NCBI RefSeq assembly: GCF_040958095.1 | Contig: NC_091227.1 | Coordinates: 20,437,499-20,501,498 of the forward strand | Direction of reading: 5' to 3' | Source: Procambarus clarkii | Lineage: Eukaryota > Arthropoda > Malacostraca > Decapoda > Cambaridae | Length of the DNA: 64,000 bases | Shown here: positions 20,420-33,000 of the stretch, in pieces | Layout of the letters: each line of letters opens with the position of its first letter | Numbering within the stretch: position 1 is the first letter of the stretch | Translations under genes and position numbers: made by a program | The notes under the pieces: model-generated | Seen by the model: the letters and a program-made list of their open reading frames with translations, nothing else | Databases searched by the model: none | What the model was told of the DNA's origin: nothing

Positions 20420-20600
20420 AACGATCATTATGAAACTACCGGTTCGTAGTAGTGTCTGTCAGCGGCCCCCCCCCTCACCGGGGATCTAGACAAGGCAGAC
20501 GCTTGACACAAGCGCCTTAAGCCTCGGGGTGCTAGTCTCCTGGACACTTCCCACAGTGCTATATAATCGTTAAGGCTTGGCGCTGTCTCCTGATGGTTTC
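20420..20600 (+). mobile_element. SINE copy
   Basis: The 3' part, AGTGCTATATAATCGTTAAG then GCTTGGCGCTGTCTCCTGAT, matches the 3' domain of the SINEs at 61262-61485 (minus) and 62785-62970 (plus). The head is more diverged. Lies in the putative first intron of gene B. Confidence 0.6.
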
Positions 20601-20714
20601 CTTCCTTCGTGGCAGTCAAACTTGCTACCAAGGTGTAGCATAATCTTGTATAGGTCTCTTTGCATAGCAAAAAAGTCCAATTTTATTAAAACTTATTTTA
20701 ATTTAGTTTGATAC

Positions 20715-21354
20715 ATGGCAACTAGGGCTGGTAAGAACTACCATTTCTCATGGTGCGTGAGGTACCTACAGCTGGAGCAAGCAAACTTACTGGTAGTCTT
20801 GGCAGAGGCTTCCAGCTAGTTACTATCAAAGGACAAGGAAGACTTCATAAAAAACTCAAGTTTACTTGAGCTATAAATTTAAATACATGTGCATTGACTT
20901 CAAATATGATCCTGCTAGACTAATATTTACTAAATGACAATGTTCTAAGACTACGTAATATTTTAGGTGGGATCCAGTTGATGTGGACAACGAGCGAGGC
21001 AGGAGGACCTGGCGGCGGTCATCGGGGAACACCAGCTGTCCTAAAACTGTCACACTGGAGGGTCCGTATGGCTTGTTTTACTGTATTACTCCTACGGCTC
21101 ATTGTCGTAACATGCATAGTTCGGTAGATTAAAGTGCAGGTTACTCGTAAGGGACTTAGACCTCTGTGGAGGTGAAAAAGTGAATAACTAGTCACGGTTT
21201 CTTTAATGTTATAAGGAGTATAATTGTTCTAATAACTTTCTCCTCCTGTCCCCAGGCTCGGGCGACCACAGCCGACAACAGGGAAGGCGACGAGGACGGT
21301 CTCTGGGTACTGAAGAACGTCCATAACAGCACGACATTGCCTGGCATCACGTAA
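20715..21354 (+). CDS. Gene B: candidate small protein, 69 aa, tentative exon model
   Basis: I do not recognise the protein. Tentative model: join(20715-20730, 20967-21061, 21256-21354), after a leader exon at about 19488-19537. Exon 2 is 20707-20730 (acceptor ATTTTAATTTAG, start ATGG, donor CTG|GTAAGA). Exon 3 follows TATTTTAG with a TACTAAA branch-like site upstream; its donor AGG|GTCCGT is weak. The last exon has an excellent acceptor (TTCTCCTCCTGTCCCCAG), a GC3-rich frame reading ARATTADNREGDEDGLWVLK, stop TAA, and AATAAA 74 nt later. All phases agree in this model. The other frames of exon 3 are also open, including the minus strand, so the middle of the protein is uncertain. No domain, signal peptide or membrane span is evident. 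A non-coding transcript is the main alternative. Confidence 0.33.
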
Positions 21355-21427
21355 AGACATCAAAGGCTGGTCTCGCAGATGATTAAGTTTGCCAGAAAAT
21401 CACCTGGTGTACTTAGTGAAGTTGTAA

Positions 21428-21433
21428 AATAAA
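21428..21433 (+). other. Poly(A) signal AATAAA of gene B
   Basis: AATAAA inside TAAAATAAAATTTAAA, 74 nt after the TAA of the proposed last exon. Canonical sequence and position for the end of a short 3' UTR. Confidence 0.5.
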
Positions 21434-21449
21434 ATTTAAACCAACACAA

Positions 21450-22612
21450 TCTTCAGTATTCCCTCCCCACCCGTCACTACAGGCCAGTGTGGGTGCATTA
21501 ATTACTTGTAAAACCTGCTTGTGGCACAATTTTTGGACCTGGGCCCCCAGGGACCTCGCTAGGTATCTACACTGAATGACTTCTCCTGTGTTTGACGAGT
21601 TGGTATCTGAAAAACGTTAACGCTGGCTAGTCTGTTCTATAATACATTTTACAGCATTTTTTTCAGCTGACCGTTGAATACGTACTGCTAGGAGAGTAGA
21701 ATAATTTAAGTGAAAGGAAATGTGCCAAATTCCTGTTCCGCCCGGGACTCTTAACCCGAAATTCTAGTTTGTGGGTAGAAAACAAACCCGACTGTACTAG
21801 ACCCTTAAGCACGGTATACGGTGTTGAATCACTGTTGAAGCATAGGGTACGTTGTACCAACATGTGCTGGTGGTACTGAACCCAGTACCTATTACGTAGG
21901 TGTTATGGTCACTATTCCCATCCCTGGGGGAGGGGGGGTTGTGGACCCATCCTGTAGTCTGTAATTATCAAAGGCACCAAGCTGGGAACCAAACCTGTGA
22001 ACTGCATTGGTCCCCAAAACAATCGTGAGTTAGTGTAGTGTACCTTTCTCTCCGTTTTCTATAATGTACGCTCCATTTTCTTATGTTTAGAGCGCATACT
22101 ATTCAATATTTTGGCATAAACCGAAATATATTAAAGCAAATTTATCCTTAAACTTGTATACCTCATATCAAACCAATACTGAAATATGCCGCTCCAACCT
22201 AGTCTACATCTACTCAAACACACTGACCTTAGAAAAGGTAAAGTATGCCATTCCACGACGCTGGTCCCCCGAGCCGAGAGCTACGAGGAAATGTCAGGAT
22301 CCGAAACTCGTGAAACTAAGGGGACATGATCACAACCTATAAAATAAAGGCATTGACATGGTAGATAAGCTCTTTAGCACGGGTGGGACACAGGTGAAAA
22401 CTAAATACCCAAATGAGCCAAGAAGACGTTACTCTCCCAGTGTCGGTAATTTACTGCATTCCATCTCATGTGGTGGAGGCACTCTATACACAGTTTCAAG
22501 TGTAGATATGATAAGAGCCCAGTAGGCTCAGGAACCTGTACACCTGTTGATTGACAGTTGAGAGGCGGGACCAAAGAGCCAGAGCTCAACCCCCACAAGC
22601 ATAACTAAAAGG
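21450..22612. other. No gene seen apart from a tRNA-like piece
   Basis: Unstructured DNA between gene B and the 30-bp minisatellite, apart from the tRNA-like segment at 21733-21805. Open frames are short and lack splice or codon support. Confidence 0.4.
21733..21805 (-). mobile_element. tRNA-like SINE head, diverged
   Basis: Minus strand shares GTACARTCGG, the CGGGTT...GTCCCGGGCGG T-arm and the GGAACAG end with the 74-bp tRNA-like segment at 2307-2380. The B box is mutated (GGGTTAAGAGT), so it is not a functional tRNA. Confidence 0.5.
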
Positions 22613-23500
22613 ATGGTGTGGCGAAGGACCATCCTTCCCCACACCGTCCTTCCCCTCGCCATCCTTTCCCACACCGTCCTTCCCCACACCGTCCTTCCTC
22701 TCACCATCCTTCCCCACACCGTCCTTCCCCTCGCCATCCTTTCCCACACCGTCCTTCCCCACACCGTCCTTCCTCTCACCATCCTTCCCCACACCGTCCT
22801 TCCTCTCACCATCCTTCCCCACACCGTCCTTCCTCTCACCATCCTTCCCCACACCGTCCTTCCTCTCACCATCCTTCCCCACCGTCCTTCCTCTCGCCAT
22901 CCTTCCCCACACCGTCCTTCCTCTCACCATCCTTCCCAACACCATCCTTCCTCTCACCATCCTTCCCAACACCATCCTTCCTCTCACCATTCTTCCCCAC
23001 ACCGTCCTTCCCCTCGCCATCCTTTCCCACACCGTCCTTCCCCACACCGTCCTTCCTCTCACCATCCTTCCCCACACCGTCCTTCCCCTCGCCATCCTTT
23101 CCCACACCGTCCTTCCCCACACCGTCCTTCCTCTCACCATCCTTCCCCACACCGTCCTTCCTCTCACCATCCTTCCCCACACCGTCCTTCCTCTCGCCAT
23201 CCTTCCCCACACCATCCTTCCTCTCGTCATCCTTCCCCACACCATCCTTCCTCTCACCATCCTTCCCAACACCATCCTTCCTCTCACCATTCTTCCCCAC
23301 ACCGTGAGAGGAAGGATGGTGTGGGGAAGGATGGTGTGGGCAAGGATGGTGTGGGGAAGGAAGGTGTGGGGAAGGAAGGTGTGGGGAAGGATGGTGTGGG
23401 AAAGGATGGTAGAGGAAGGACGGTGTGGGGAAGGATGTGTGGGGATGGATGGTGAGAGGAAAGATGGTGTGGGAAAGGATGTTGAGAGGAAGGATGGTGT
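22613..23500. repeat. 30-bp (2x15) minisatellite with an internal inversion
   Basis: 22613-23301 is mainly CCTTCCCCACACCGT / CCTTCCTCTCACCAT pairs (30-bp period). At about 23302 the orientation flips and the reverse complement, GAGAGGAAGGATGGTGTGGG, continues to the assembly gap. Open frames on both strands come from the period of 30. Same repeat family as 18494-18818. Confidence 0.95.
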
Positions 23501-24000
23501 NNNNNNNNNNNNNNNNNNNNNNNNNNNNNNNNNNNNNNNNNNNNNNNNNNNNNNNNNNNNNNNNNNNNNNNNNNNNNNNNNNNNNNNNNNNNNNNNNNNN
23601 NNNNNNNNNNNNNNNNNNNNNNNNNNNNNNNNNNNNNNNNNNNNNNNNNNNNNNNNNNNNNNNNNNNNNNNNNNNNNNNNNNNNNNNNNNNNNNNNNNNN
23701 NNNNNNNNNNNNNNNNNNNNNNNNNNNNNNNNNNNNNNNNNNNNNNNNNNNNNNNNNNNNNNNNNNNNNNNNNNNNNNNNNNNNNNNNNNNNNNNNNNNN
23801 NNNNNNNNNNNNNNNNNNNNNNNNNNNNNNNNNNNNNNNNNNNNNNNNNNNNNNNNNNNNNNNNNNNNNNNNNNNNNNNNNNNNNNNNNNNNNNNNNNNN
23901 NNNNNNNNNNNNNNNNNNNNNNNNNNNNNNNNNNNNNNNNNNNNNNNNNNNNNNNNNNNNNNNNNNNNNNNNNNNNNNNNNNNNNNNNNNNNNNNNNNNN
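23501..24000. other. Assembly gap (500 N)
   Basis: Exactly 500 N. A round number suggests a scaffolding placeholder, so the true distance and the adjacency of the two flanking arrays are not established by sequence. Confidence 0.98.
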
Positions 24001-27000
24001 TATTATAAGTAGTACTTATGTTTTAAGTACCAACATATGACTTTATGTACCATATGCATTATAGGTACCATACATTTGCTATTATAAGTACCACACATAT
24101 GGCATTATAAGTACCATATATTTCCTATTATAAGTACCACACGTATACATAATAAGCACGATACATATATAAGTACCATACATATGCAGTTATAAGTACC
24201 ATACATATGCTGTTATAAGTACCATACATATGCTGTTGTAAGTACCATACATATGCCCATATAAGTACCATTCAAAATACTCTCTAAGTAAAGGAATATT
24301 ATAGAAATTACTTAATTTTCATTACCCATTTTTAATTCAGCTCTTTATTATTATTATTACATGTTTTTCAACAAATTTTTCTTAATAGTATGTTGAGAAA
24401 ACACGATGAAATTTTTGATATTTGAGACGGCCGTATCTCGGTAAATATGTGTGTAAAGGCCTTCATATTGAAAATTAGCAAAGAAAGCCTTTACAGAAAG
24501 AAATATAAATTGCTGTGGTAAACACAATGGTACCATTTTCAAAGCGATTCTATGGCTAGTTTTGATTTTGAGTTTTGAGAAAAATGACGATTTCGCCCGG
24601 GCTGCGATTCTTTCCTGGCAAAAGGCTGTGTGGCAGAAAATGTAAGCTGGTCGCTAAAGTGACGTACTGTCCCGTTTTCTGATTTGGGTCCTGTGGTAGG
24701 TTAGGCGATTACACCTTAAATTGACCTTTTCTTGACGTTAGGAACCTTAGGAGGACGGGCTGAGTTAAGTACTATACATATGACCATATAAGTACCATTC
24801 TCATGCCCATATAAGTACCATTCTCATGCCCATATAAGTACCATACACGTAACAATATATGTACCATACACATGACCATAAAATGGCCATATAAGTATTA
24901 TACATAGGCTCGTGTAAGTACCATTGATATGCCCATATAAGTATCATACATATGCCCTTCTAAGTACCATAGATATGTCGTTGTAAGTATCATATATGTG
25001 TCTTTGTAAATACCATACATATGCCTTTATAAGTACCATACATATGCCAATATAAGTATCATACATGTCTTTATAAGTTCAGTACTTTTCATGGCTTTAT
25101 GAGTACTATACATATGGCTTTATAAGGACCATCTTATGTCTTTATAAGTACCATATGATGTCATTATAAGTACCATACATATGCCATTATAAGGGCCATA
25201 CACATGCCATTACAAGTATCATACATGTCTTTATAAGAACCATACGTATGTCTTTACAAGTACCGTACTTATGACTTTATAAGTACCATACATATGCCAT
25301 TATAGGTACCATACATTTGCTATTATAAGTACCACACATATGGCATTATAAGTACCATATATTTCCTATTATAAGTACCACACCTATACCATAATAAGCA
25401 CGATACATATGCCATATAAGTACCATACATATGCAGTTATAAGTACCATACATATGCTGTTATAAGTACCATACGTATGCTATTGTAAGTACCATAGATA
25501 TGCCCATATAAGTACCATTCAAAATACTCTCTAAGTAAAGGAATAATTATAGAAATTACTTAATTTTCATTACCCACTTTTTATTTCAGCTCTTTATTAT
25601 TATTATTACATGTTTTTCAACAAATTTTTCTTAATAATATGTTGAGAAAACACGATGAAATTTTTGATATTTGAGATGGCCGTATCTCGGTAAATATGGA
25701 TGTAAAGGCCTTAATATTGAAAATTAGCAAAGAAAGCCTTTATAGAAAGAAATGTAAATTGCTGTGGTAAACACAATGGTACCATTTTCAAAGCGATTCT
25801 ATGGCTAGTTTTGATTTTGAGTTTTGAGAAAAATGACGATTTCGCCCGGGCTGCGATTCTTTCCTGGCAAAAGGCTGTGTGGCAGAAAATGTAAGCTGGT
25901 CGCTAGAGTGACGTACTGTCCCGTTTTCTGATTTGGGTCCTGTGGTAGGTTAGGCGATTACACCCTAAATTGACCTTTTCTTGACGTTAGGAACCTTAGG
26001 AGGACGGGCTGAGTTAAGTACTATACATATGACCATATAAGTACCATTCTCATGCCCATATAAGTACCATACACGTAACAATATATGTACCATACACATG
26101 ACCATAAAATGGCCAAATAAGTATTATACATAGGCTCGTGTAAGTACCATTGATATGCCCATATAAGTATCATACATATGCCCTTCTAAGTACCATAGAT
26201 ATGTCGTTGTAAGTATCATATATGTGTCTATGTAAATACCATACATATGCCTTTATAAGTACCATACATATGCCAATATAAGTATCATACATGTCTTTAT
26301 AAGTTCAGTACTTTTCATGGCTTTATGAGTACTATACATATGGCTTTATAAGGACCATCATATGTCTTTATAAGTACCATATGATGTCATTATAAGTACC
26401 ATACATATGCCATTATAAGGGCCATACACATGCCATTACAAGTATCATACATGTCTTTATAAGAACCATACGTATGTCTTTACAAGTACCGTACTTATGA
26501 CTTTATAAGTACCATACATATGCCATTATAGGTACCATACATTTGCTATTATAAGTACCACACATATGGCATTATAAGTACCATATATTTCCTATTATAA
26601 GTACCACACCTATACCATAATAAGCACGATACATATGCCATATAAGTACCATACATATGCAGTTATAAGTACCATACATATGCTGTTATAAGTACCATAC
26701 GTATGCTATTGTAAGTACCATAGATATGCCCATATAAGTACCATTCAAAATACTCTCTAAGTAAAGGAATATTATAGAAATTACTTAATTTTCATTACCC
26801 ACTTTTTATTCAGCTCTTTATTATTATTATTACATGTTTTTCAACAAATTTTTCTTAATAATATGTTGAGAAAACACGATGAAATTTTTGATATTTGAGA
26901 TGGCCGTATCTCGGTAAATATGGATGTAAAGGCCTTAATATTGAAAATTAGCAAAGAAAGCCTTTACAGAAAGAAATGTAAATTGCTGTGGTAAACACAA

Positions 27001-30000
27001 TGGTACCATTTTCAAAGCGATTCTATGGCTAGTTTTGATTTTGAGTTTTGAGAAAAATGACGATTTCGCCCGGGCTGCGATTCTTTCCTGGCAAAAGGCT
27101 GTGTGGCAGAAAATGTAAGCTGGTCGCTAGAGTGACGTACTGTCCCGTTTTCTGATTTGGGTCCTGTGGTAGGTTAGGCGATTACACCCTAAATTGACCT
27201 TTTCTTGACGTTAGGAACCTTAGGAGGACGGGCTGAGTTAAGTACTATACATATGACCATATAAGTACCATTCTCATGCCCATATAAGTACCATACACGT
27301 AACAATATATGTACCATACACATGACCATAAAATGGCCATATAAGTATTATACATAGGCTCGTGTAAGTACCATTGATATGCCCATATAAGTATCATACA
27401 TATGCCCTTCTAAGTACCATAGATATGTCGTTGTAAGTATCATATATGTGTCTATGTAAATACCATACATATGCCTTTATAAGTACCATACATATGCCAA
27501 TATAAGTATCATACATGTCTTTATAAGTTCAGTACTTTTCATGGCTTTATGAGTACTATACATATGGCTTTATAAGGACCATCATATGTCTTTATAAGTA
27601 CCATATGATGTCATTATAAGTACCATACATATGCCATTATAAGGGCCATACACATGCCATTACAAGTATCATACATGTCTTTATAAGAACCATACGTATG
27701 TCTTTACAAGTACCGTACTTATGACTTTATAAGTACCATACATATGCCATTATAGGTACCATACATTTGCTATTATAAGTACCACACATATGGCATTATA
27801 AGTACCATATATTTCCTATTATAAGTACCACACCTATACCATAATAAGCACGATACATATGCCATATAAGTACCATACATATGCAGTTATAAGTACCATA
27901 CATATGCTGTTATAAGTACCATACGTATGCTATTGTAAGTACCATAGATATGCCCATATAAGTACCATTCAAAATACTCTCTAAGTAAAGGAATATTATA
28001 GAAATTACTTAATTTTCATTACCCACTTTTTATTCAGCTCTTTATTATTATTATTACATGTTTTTCAACAAATTTTTCTTAATAATATGTTGAGAAAACA
28101 CGATGAAATTTTTGATATTTGAGATGGCCGTATCTCGGTAAATATGGATGTAAAGGCCTTAATATTGAAAATTAGCAAAGAAAGCCTTTACAGAAAGAAA
28201 TGTAAATTGCTGTGGTAAACACAATGGTACCATTTTCAAAGCGATTCTATGGCTAGTTTTGATTTTGAGTTTTGAGAAAAATGACGATTTCGCCCGGGCT
28301 GCGATTCTTTCCTGGCAAAAGGCTGTGTGGCAGAAAATGTAAGCTGGTCGCTAGAGTGACGTACTGTCCCGTTTTCTGATTTGGGTCCTGTGGTAGGTTA
28401 GGCGATTACACCTTAAATTGACCTTTTCTTGACGTTAGGAACCTTAGGAGGACGGGCTGAGTTAAGTACTATACATATGACCATATAAGTACCATTCTCA
28501 TGCCCATATAAGTACCATACACGTAACAATATATGTACCATACACATGACCATAAAATGGCCATATAAGTATTATACATAGGCTCGTGTAAGTACCATTG
28601 ATATGCCCATATAAGTATCATACATATGCCCTTCTAAGTACCATAGATATGTCGTTGTAAGTATCATATATGTGTCTATGTAAATACCATACATATGCCT
28701 TTATAAGTACCATACATATGCCAATATAAGTATCATACATGTCTTTATAAGTTCAGTACTTTTCATGGCTTTATGAGTACTATACATATGGCTTTATAAG
28801 GACCATCATATGTCTTTATAAGTACCATATGATGTCATTATAAGTACCATACATATGCCATTATAAGGGCCATACACATGCCATTACAAGTATCATACAT
28901 GTCTTTATAAGAACCATACGTATGTCTTTACAAGTACCGTACTTATGACTTTATAAGTACCATACATATGCCATTATAGGTACCATACATTTGCTATTAT
29001 AAGTACCACACATATGGCATTATAAGTACCATATATTTCCTATTATAAGTACCACACCTATACCATAATAAGCACGATACATATGCCATATAAGTACCAT
29101 ACATATGCAGTTATAAGTACCATACATATGCTGTTATAAGTACCATACGTATGCTATTGTAAGTACCATAGATATGCCCATATAAGTACCATTCAAAATA
29201 CTCTCTAAGTAAAGGAATATTATAGAAATTACTTAATTTTCATTACCCACTTTTTATTCAGCTCTTTATTATTATTATTACATGTTTTTCAACAAATTTT
29301 TCTTAATAATATGTTGAGAAAACACGATGAAATTTTTGATATTTGAGATGGCCGTATCTCGGTAAATATGGATGTAAAGGCCTTAATATTGAAAATTAGC
29401 AAAGAAAGCCTTTACAGAAAGAAATGTAAATTGCTGTGGTAAACACAATGGTACCATTTTCAAAGCGATTCTATGGCTAGTTTTGATTTTGAGTTTTGAG
29501 AAAAATGACGATTTCGCCCGGGCTGCGATTCTTTCCTGGCAAAAGGCTGTGTGGCAGAAAATGTAAGCTGGTCGCTAGAGTGACGTACTGTCCCGTTTTC
29601 TGATTTGGGTCCTGTGGTAGGTTAGGCGATTACACCCTAAATTGACCTTTTCTTGACGTTAGGAACCTTAGGAGGACGGGCTGAGTTAAGTACTATACAT
29701 ATGACCATATAAGTACCATTCTCATGCCCATATAAGTACCATACACGTAACAATATATGTACCATACACATGACCATAAAATGGCCAAATAAGTATTATA
29801 CATAGGCTCGTGTAAGTACCATTGATATGCCCATATAAGTATCATACATATGCCCTTCTAAGTACCATAGATATGTCGTTGTAAGTATCATATATGTGTC
29901 TATGTAAATACCATACATATGCCTTTATAAGTACCATACATATGCCAATATAAGTATCATACATGTCTTTATAAGTTCAGTACTTTTCATGGCTTTATGA

Positions 30001-33000
30001 GTACTATACATATGGCTTTATAAGGACCATCATATGTCTTTATAAGTACCATATGATGTCATTATAAGTACCATACATATGCCATTATAAGGGCCATACA
30101 CATGCCATTACAAGTATCATACATGTCTTTATAAGAACCATACGTATGTCTTTACAAGTACCGTACTTATGACTTTATAAGTACCATACATATGCCATTA
30201 TAGGTACCATACATTTGCTATTATAAGTACCACACATATGGCATTATAAGTACCATATATTTCCTATTATAAGTACCACACCTATACCATAATAAGCACG
30301 ATACATATGCCATATAAGTACCATACATATGCAGTTATAAGTACCATACATATGCTGTTATAAGTACCATACGTATGCTATTGTAAGTACCATAGATATG
30401 CCCATATAAGTACCATTCAAAATACTCTCTAAGTAAAGGAATATTATAGAAATTACTTAATTTTCATTACCCACTTTTTATTCAGCTCTTTATTATTATT
30501 ATTACATGTTTTTCAACAAATTTTTCTTAATAATATGTTGAGAAAACACGATGAAATTTTTGATATTTGAGATGGCCGTATCTCGGTAAATATGGATGTA
30601 AAGGCCTTAATATTGAAAATTAGCAAAGAAAGCCTTTACAGAAAGAAATGTAAATTGCTGTGGTAAACACAATGGTACCATTTTCAAAGCGATTCTATGG
30701 CTAGTTTTGATTTTGAGTTTTGAGAAAAATGACGATTTCGCCCGGGCTGCGATTCTTTCCTGGCAAAAGGCTGTGTGGCAGAAAATGTAAGCTGGTCGCT
30801 AGAGTGACGTACTGTCCCGTTTTCTGATTTGGGTCCTGTGGTAGGTTAGGCGATTACACCCTAAATTGACCTTTTCTTGACGTTAGGAACCTTAGGAGGA
30901 CGGGCTGAGTTAAGTACTATACATATGACCATATAAGTACCATTCTCATGCCCATATAAGTACCATACACGTAACAATATATGTACCATACACATGACCA
31001 TAAAATGGCCATATAAGTATTATACATAGGCTCGTGTAAGTACCATTGATATGCCCATATAAGTATCATACATATGCCCTTCTAAGTACCATAGATATGT
31101 CGTTGTAAGTATCATATATGTGTCTATGTAAATACCATACATATGCCTTTATAAGTACCATACATATGCCAATATAAGTATCATACATGTCTTTATAAGT
31201 TCAGTACTTTTCATGGCTTTATGAGTACTATACATATGGCTTTATAAGGACCATCATATGTCTTTATAAGTACCATATGATGTCATTATAAGTACCATAC
31301 ATATGCCATTATAAGGGCCATACACATGCCATTACAAGTATCATACATGTCTTTATAAGAACCATACGTATGTCTTTACAAGTACCGTACTTATGACTTT
31401 ATAAGTACCATACATATGCCATTATAGGTACCATACATTTGCTATTATAAGTACCACACATATGGCATTATAAGTACCATATATTTCCTATTATAAGTAC
31501 CACACCTATACCATAATAAGCACGATACATATGCCATATAAGTACCATACATATGCAGTTATAAGTACCATACATATGCTGTTATAAGTACCATACGTAT
31601 GCTATTGTAAGTACCATAGATATGCCCATATAAGTACCATTCAAAATACTCTCTAAGTAAAGGAATATTATAGAAATTACTTAATTTTCATTACCCACTT
31701 TTTATTCAGCTCTTTATTATTATTATTACATGTTTTTCAACAAATTTTTCTTAATAATATGTTGAGAAAACACGATGAAATTTTTGATATTTGAGATGGC
31801 CGTATCTCGGTAAATATGGATGTAAAGGCCTTAATATTGAAAATTAGCAAAGAAAGCCTTTACAGAAAGAAATGTAAATTGCTGTGGTAAACACAATGGT
31901 ACCATTTTCAAAGCGATTCTATGGCTAGTTTTGATTTTGAGTTTTGAGAAAAATGACGATTTCGCCCGGGCTGCGATTCTTTCCTGGCAAAAGGCTGTGT
32001 GGCAGAAAATGTAAGCTGGTCGCTAGAGTGACGTACTGTCCCGTTTTCTGATTTGGGTCCTGTGGTAGGTTAGGCGATTACACCTTAAATTGACCTTTTC
32101 TTGACGTTAGGAACCTTAGGAGGACGGGCTGAGTTAAGTACTATACATATGACCATATAAGTACCATTCTCATGCCCATATAAGTACCATACACGTAACA
32201 ATATATGTACCATACACATGACCATAAAATGGCCATATAAGTATTATACATAGGCTCGTGTAAGTACCATTGATATGCCCATATAAGTATCATACATATG
32301 CCCTTCTAAGTACCATAGATATGTCGTTGTAAGTATCATATATGTGTCTATGTAAATACCATACATATGCCTTTATAAGTACCATACATATGCCAATATA
32401 AGTATCATACATGTCTTTATAAGTTCAGTACTTTTCATGGCTTTATGAGTAATACATATGGCTTTATAAGGACCATCATATGTCTTTATAAGTACCATAT
32501 GATGTCATTATAAGTACCATACATATGCCATTATAAGGGCCATACACATGCCATTACAAGTATCATACATGTCTTTATAAGAACCATACGTATGTCTTTA
32601 CAAGTACCGTACTTATGACTTTATAAGTACCATACATATGCCATTATAGGTACCATACATTTGCTATTATAAGTACCACACATATGGCATTATAAGTACC
32701 ATATATTTCCTATTATAAGTACCACACCTATACCATAATAAGCACGATACATATGCCATATAAGTACCATACATATGCAGTTATAAGTACCATACATATG
32801 CTGTTATAAGTACCATACGTATGCTATTGTAAGTACCATAGATATGCCCATATAAGTACCATTCAAAATACTCTCTAAGTAAAGGAATATTATAGAAATT
32901 ACTTAATTTTCATTACCCACTTTTTATTCAGCTCTTTATTATTATTATTACATGTTTTTCAACAAATTTTTCTTAATAATATGTTGAGAAAACACGATGA

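Noticed and set aside
22586-23455. Open frames up to 280 codons rich in HHPSPHRPS or MVRGRTVWG
   Set aside because: Produced by a 30-bp tandem; present on both strands and in several frames.
23304-24012. Open frames running through the N gap
   Set aside because: Translated from unknown bases and a minisatellite; not evidence of a gene.
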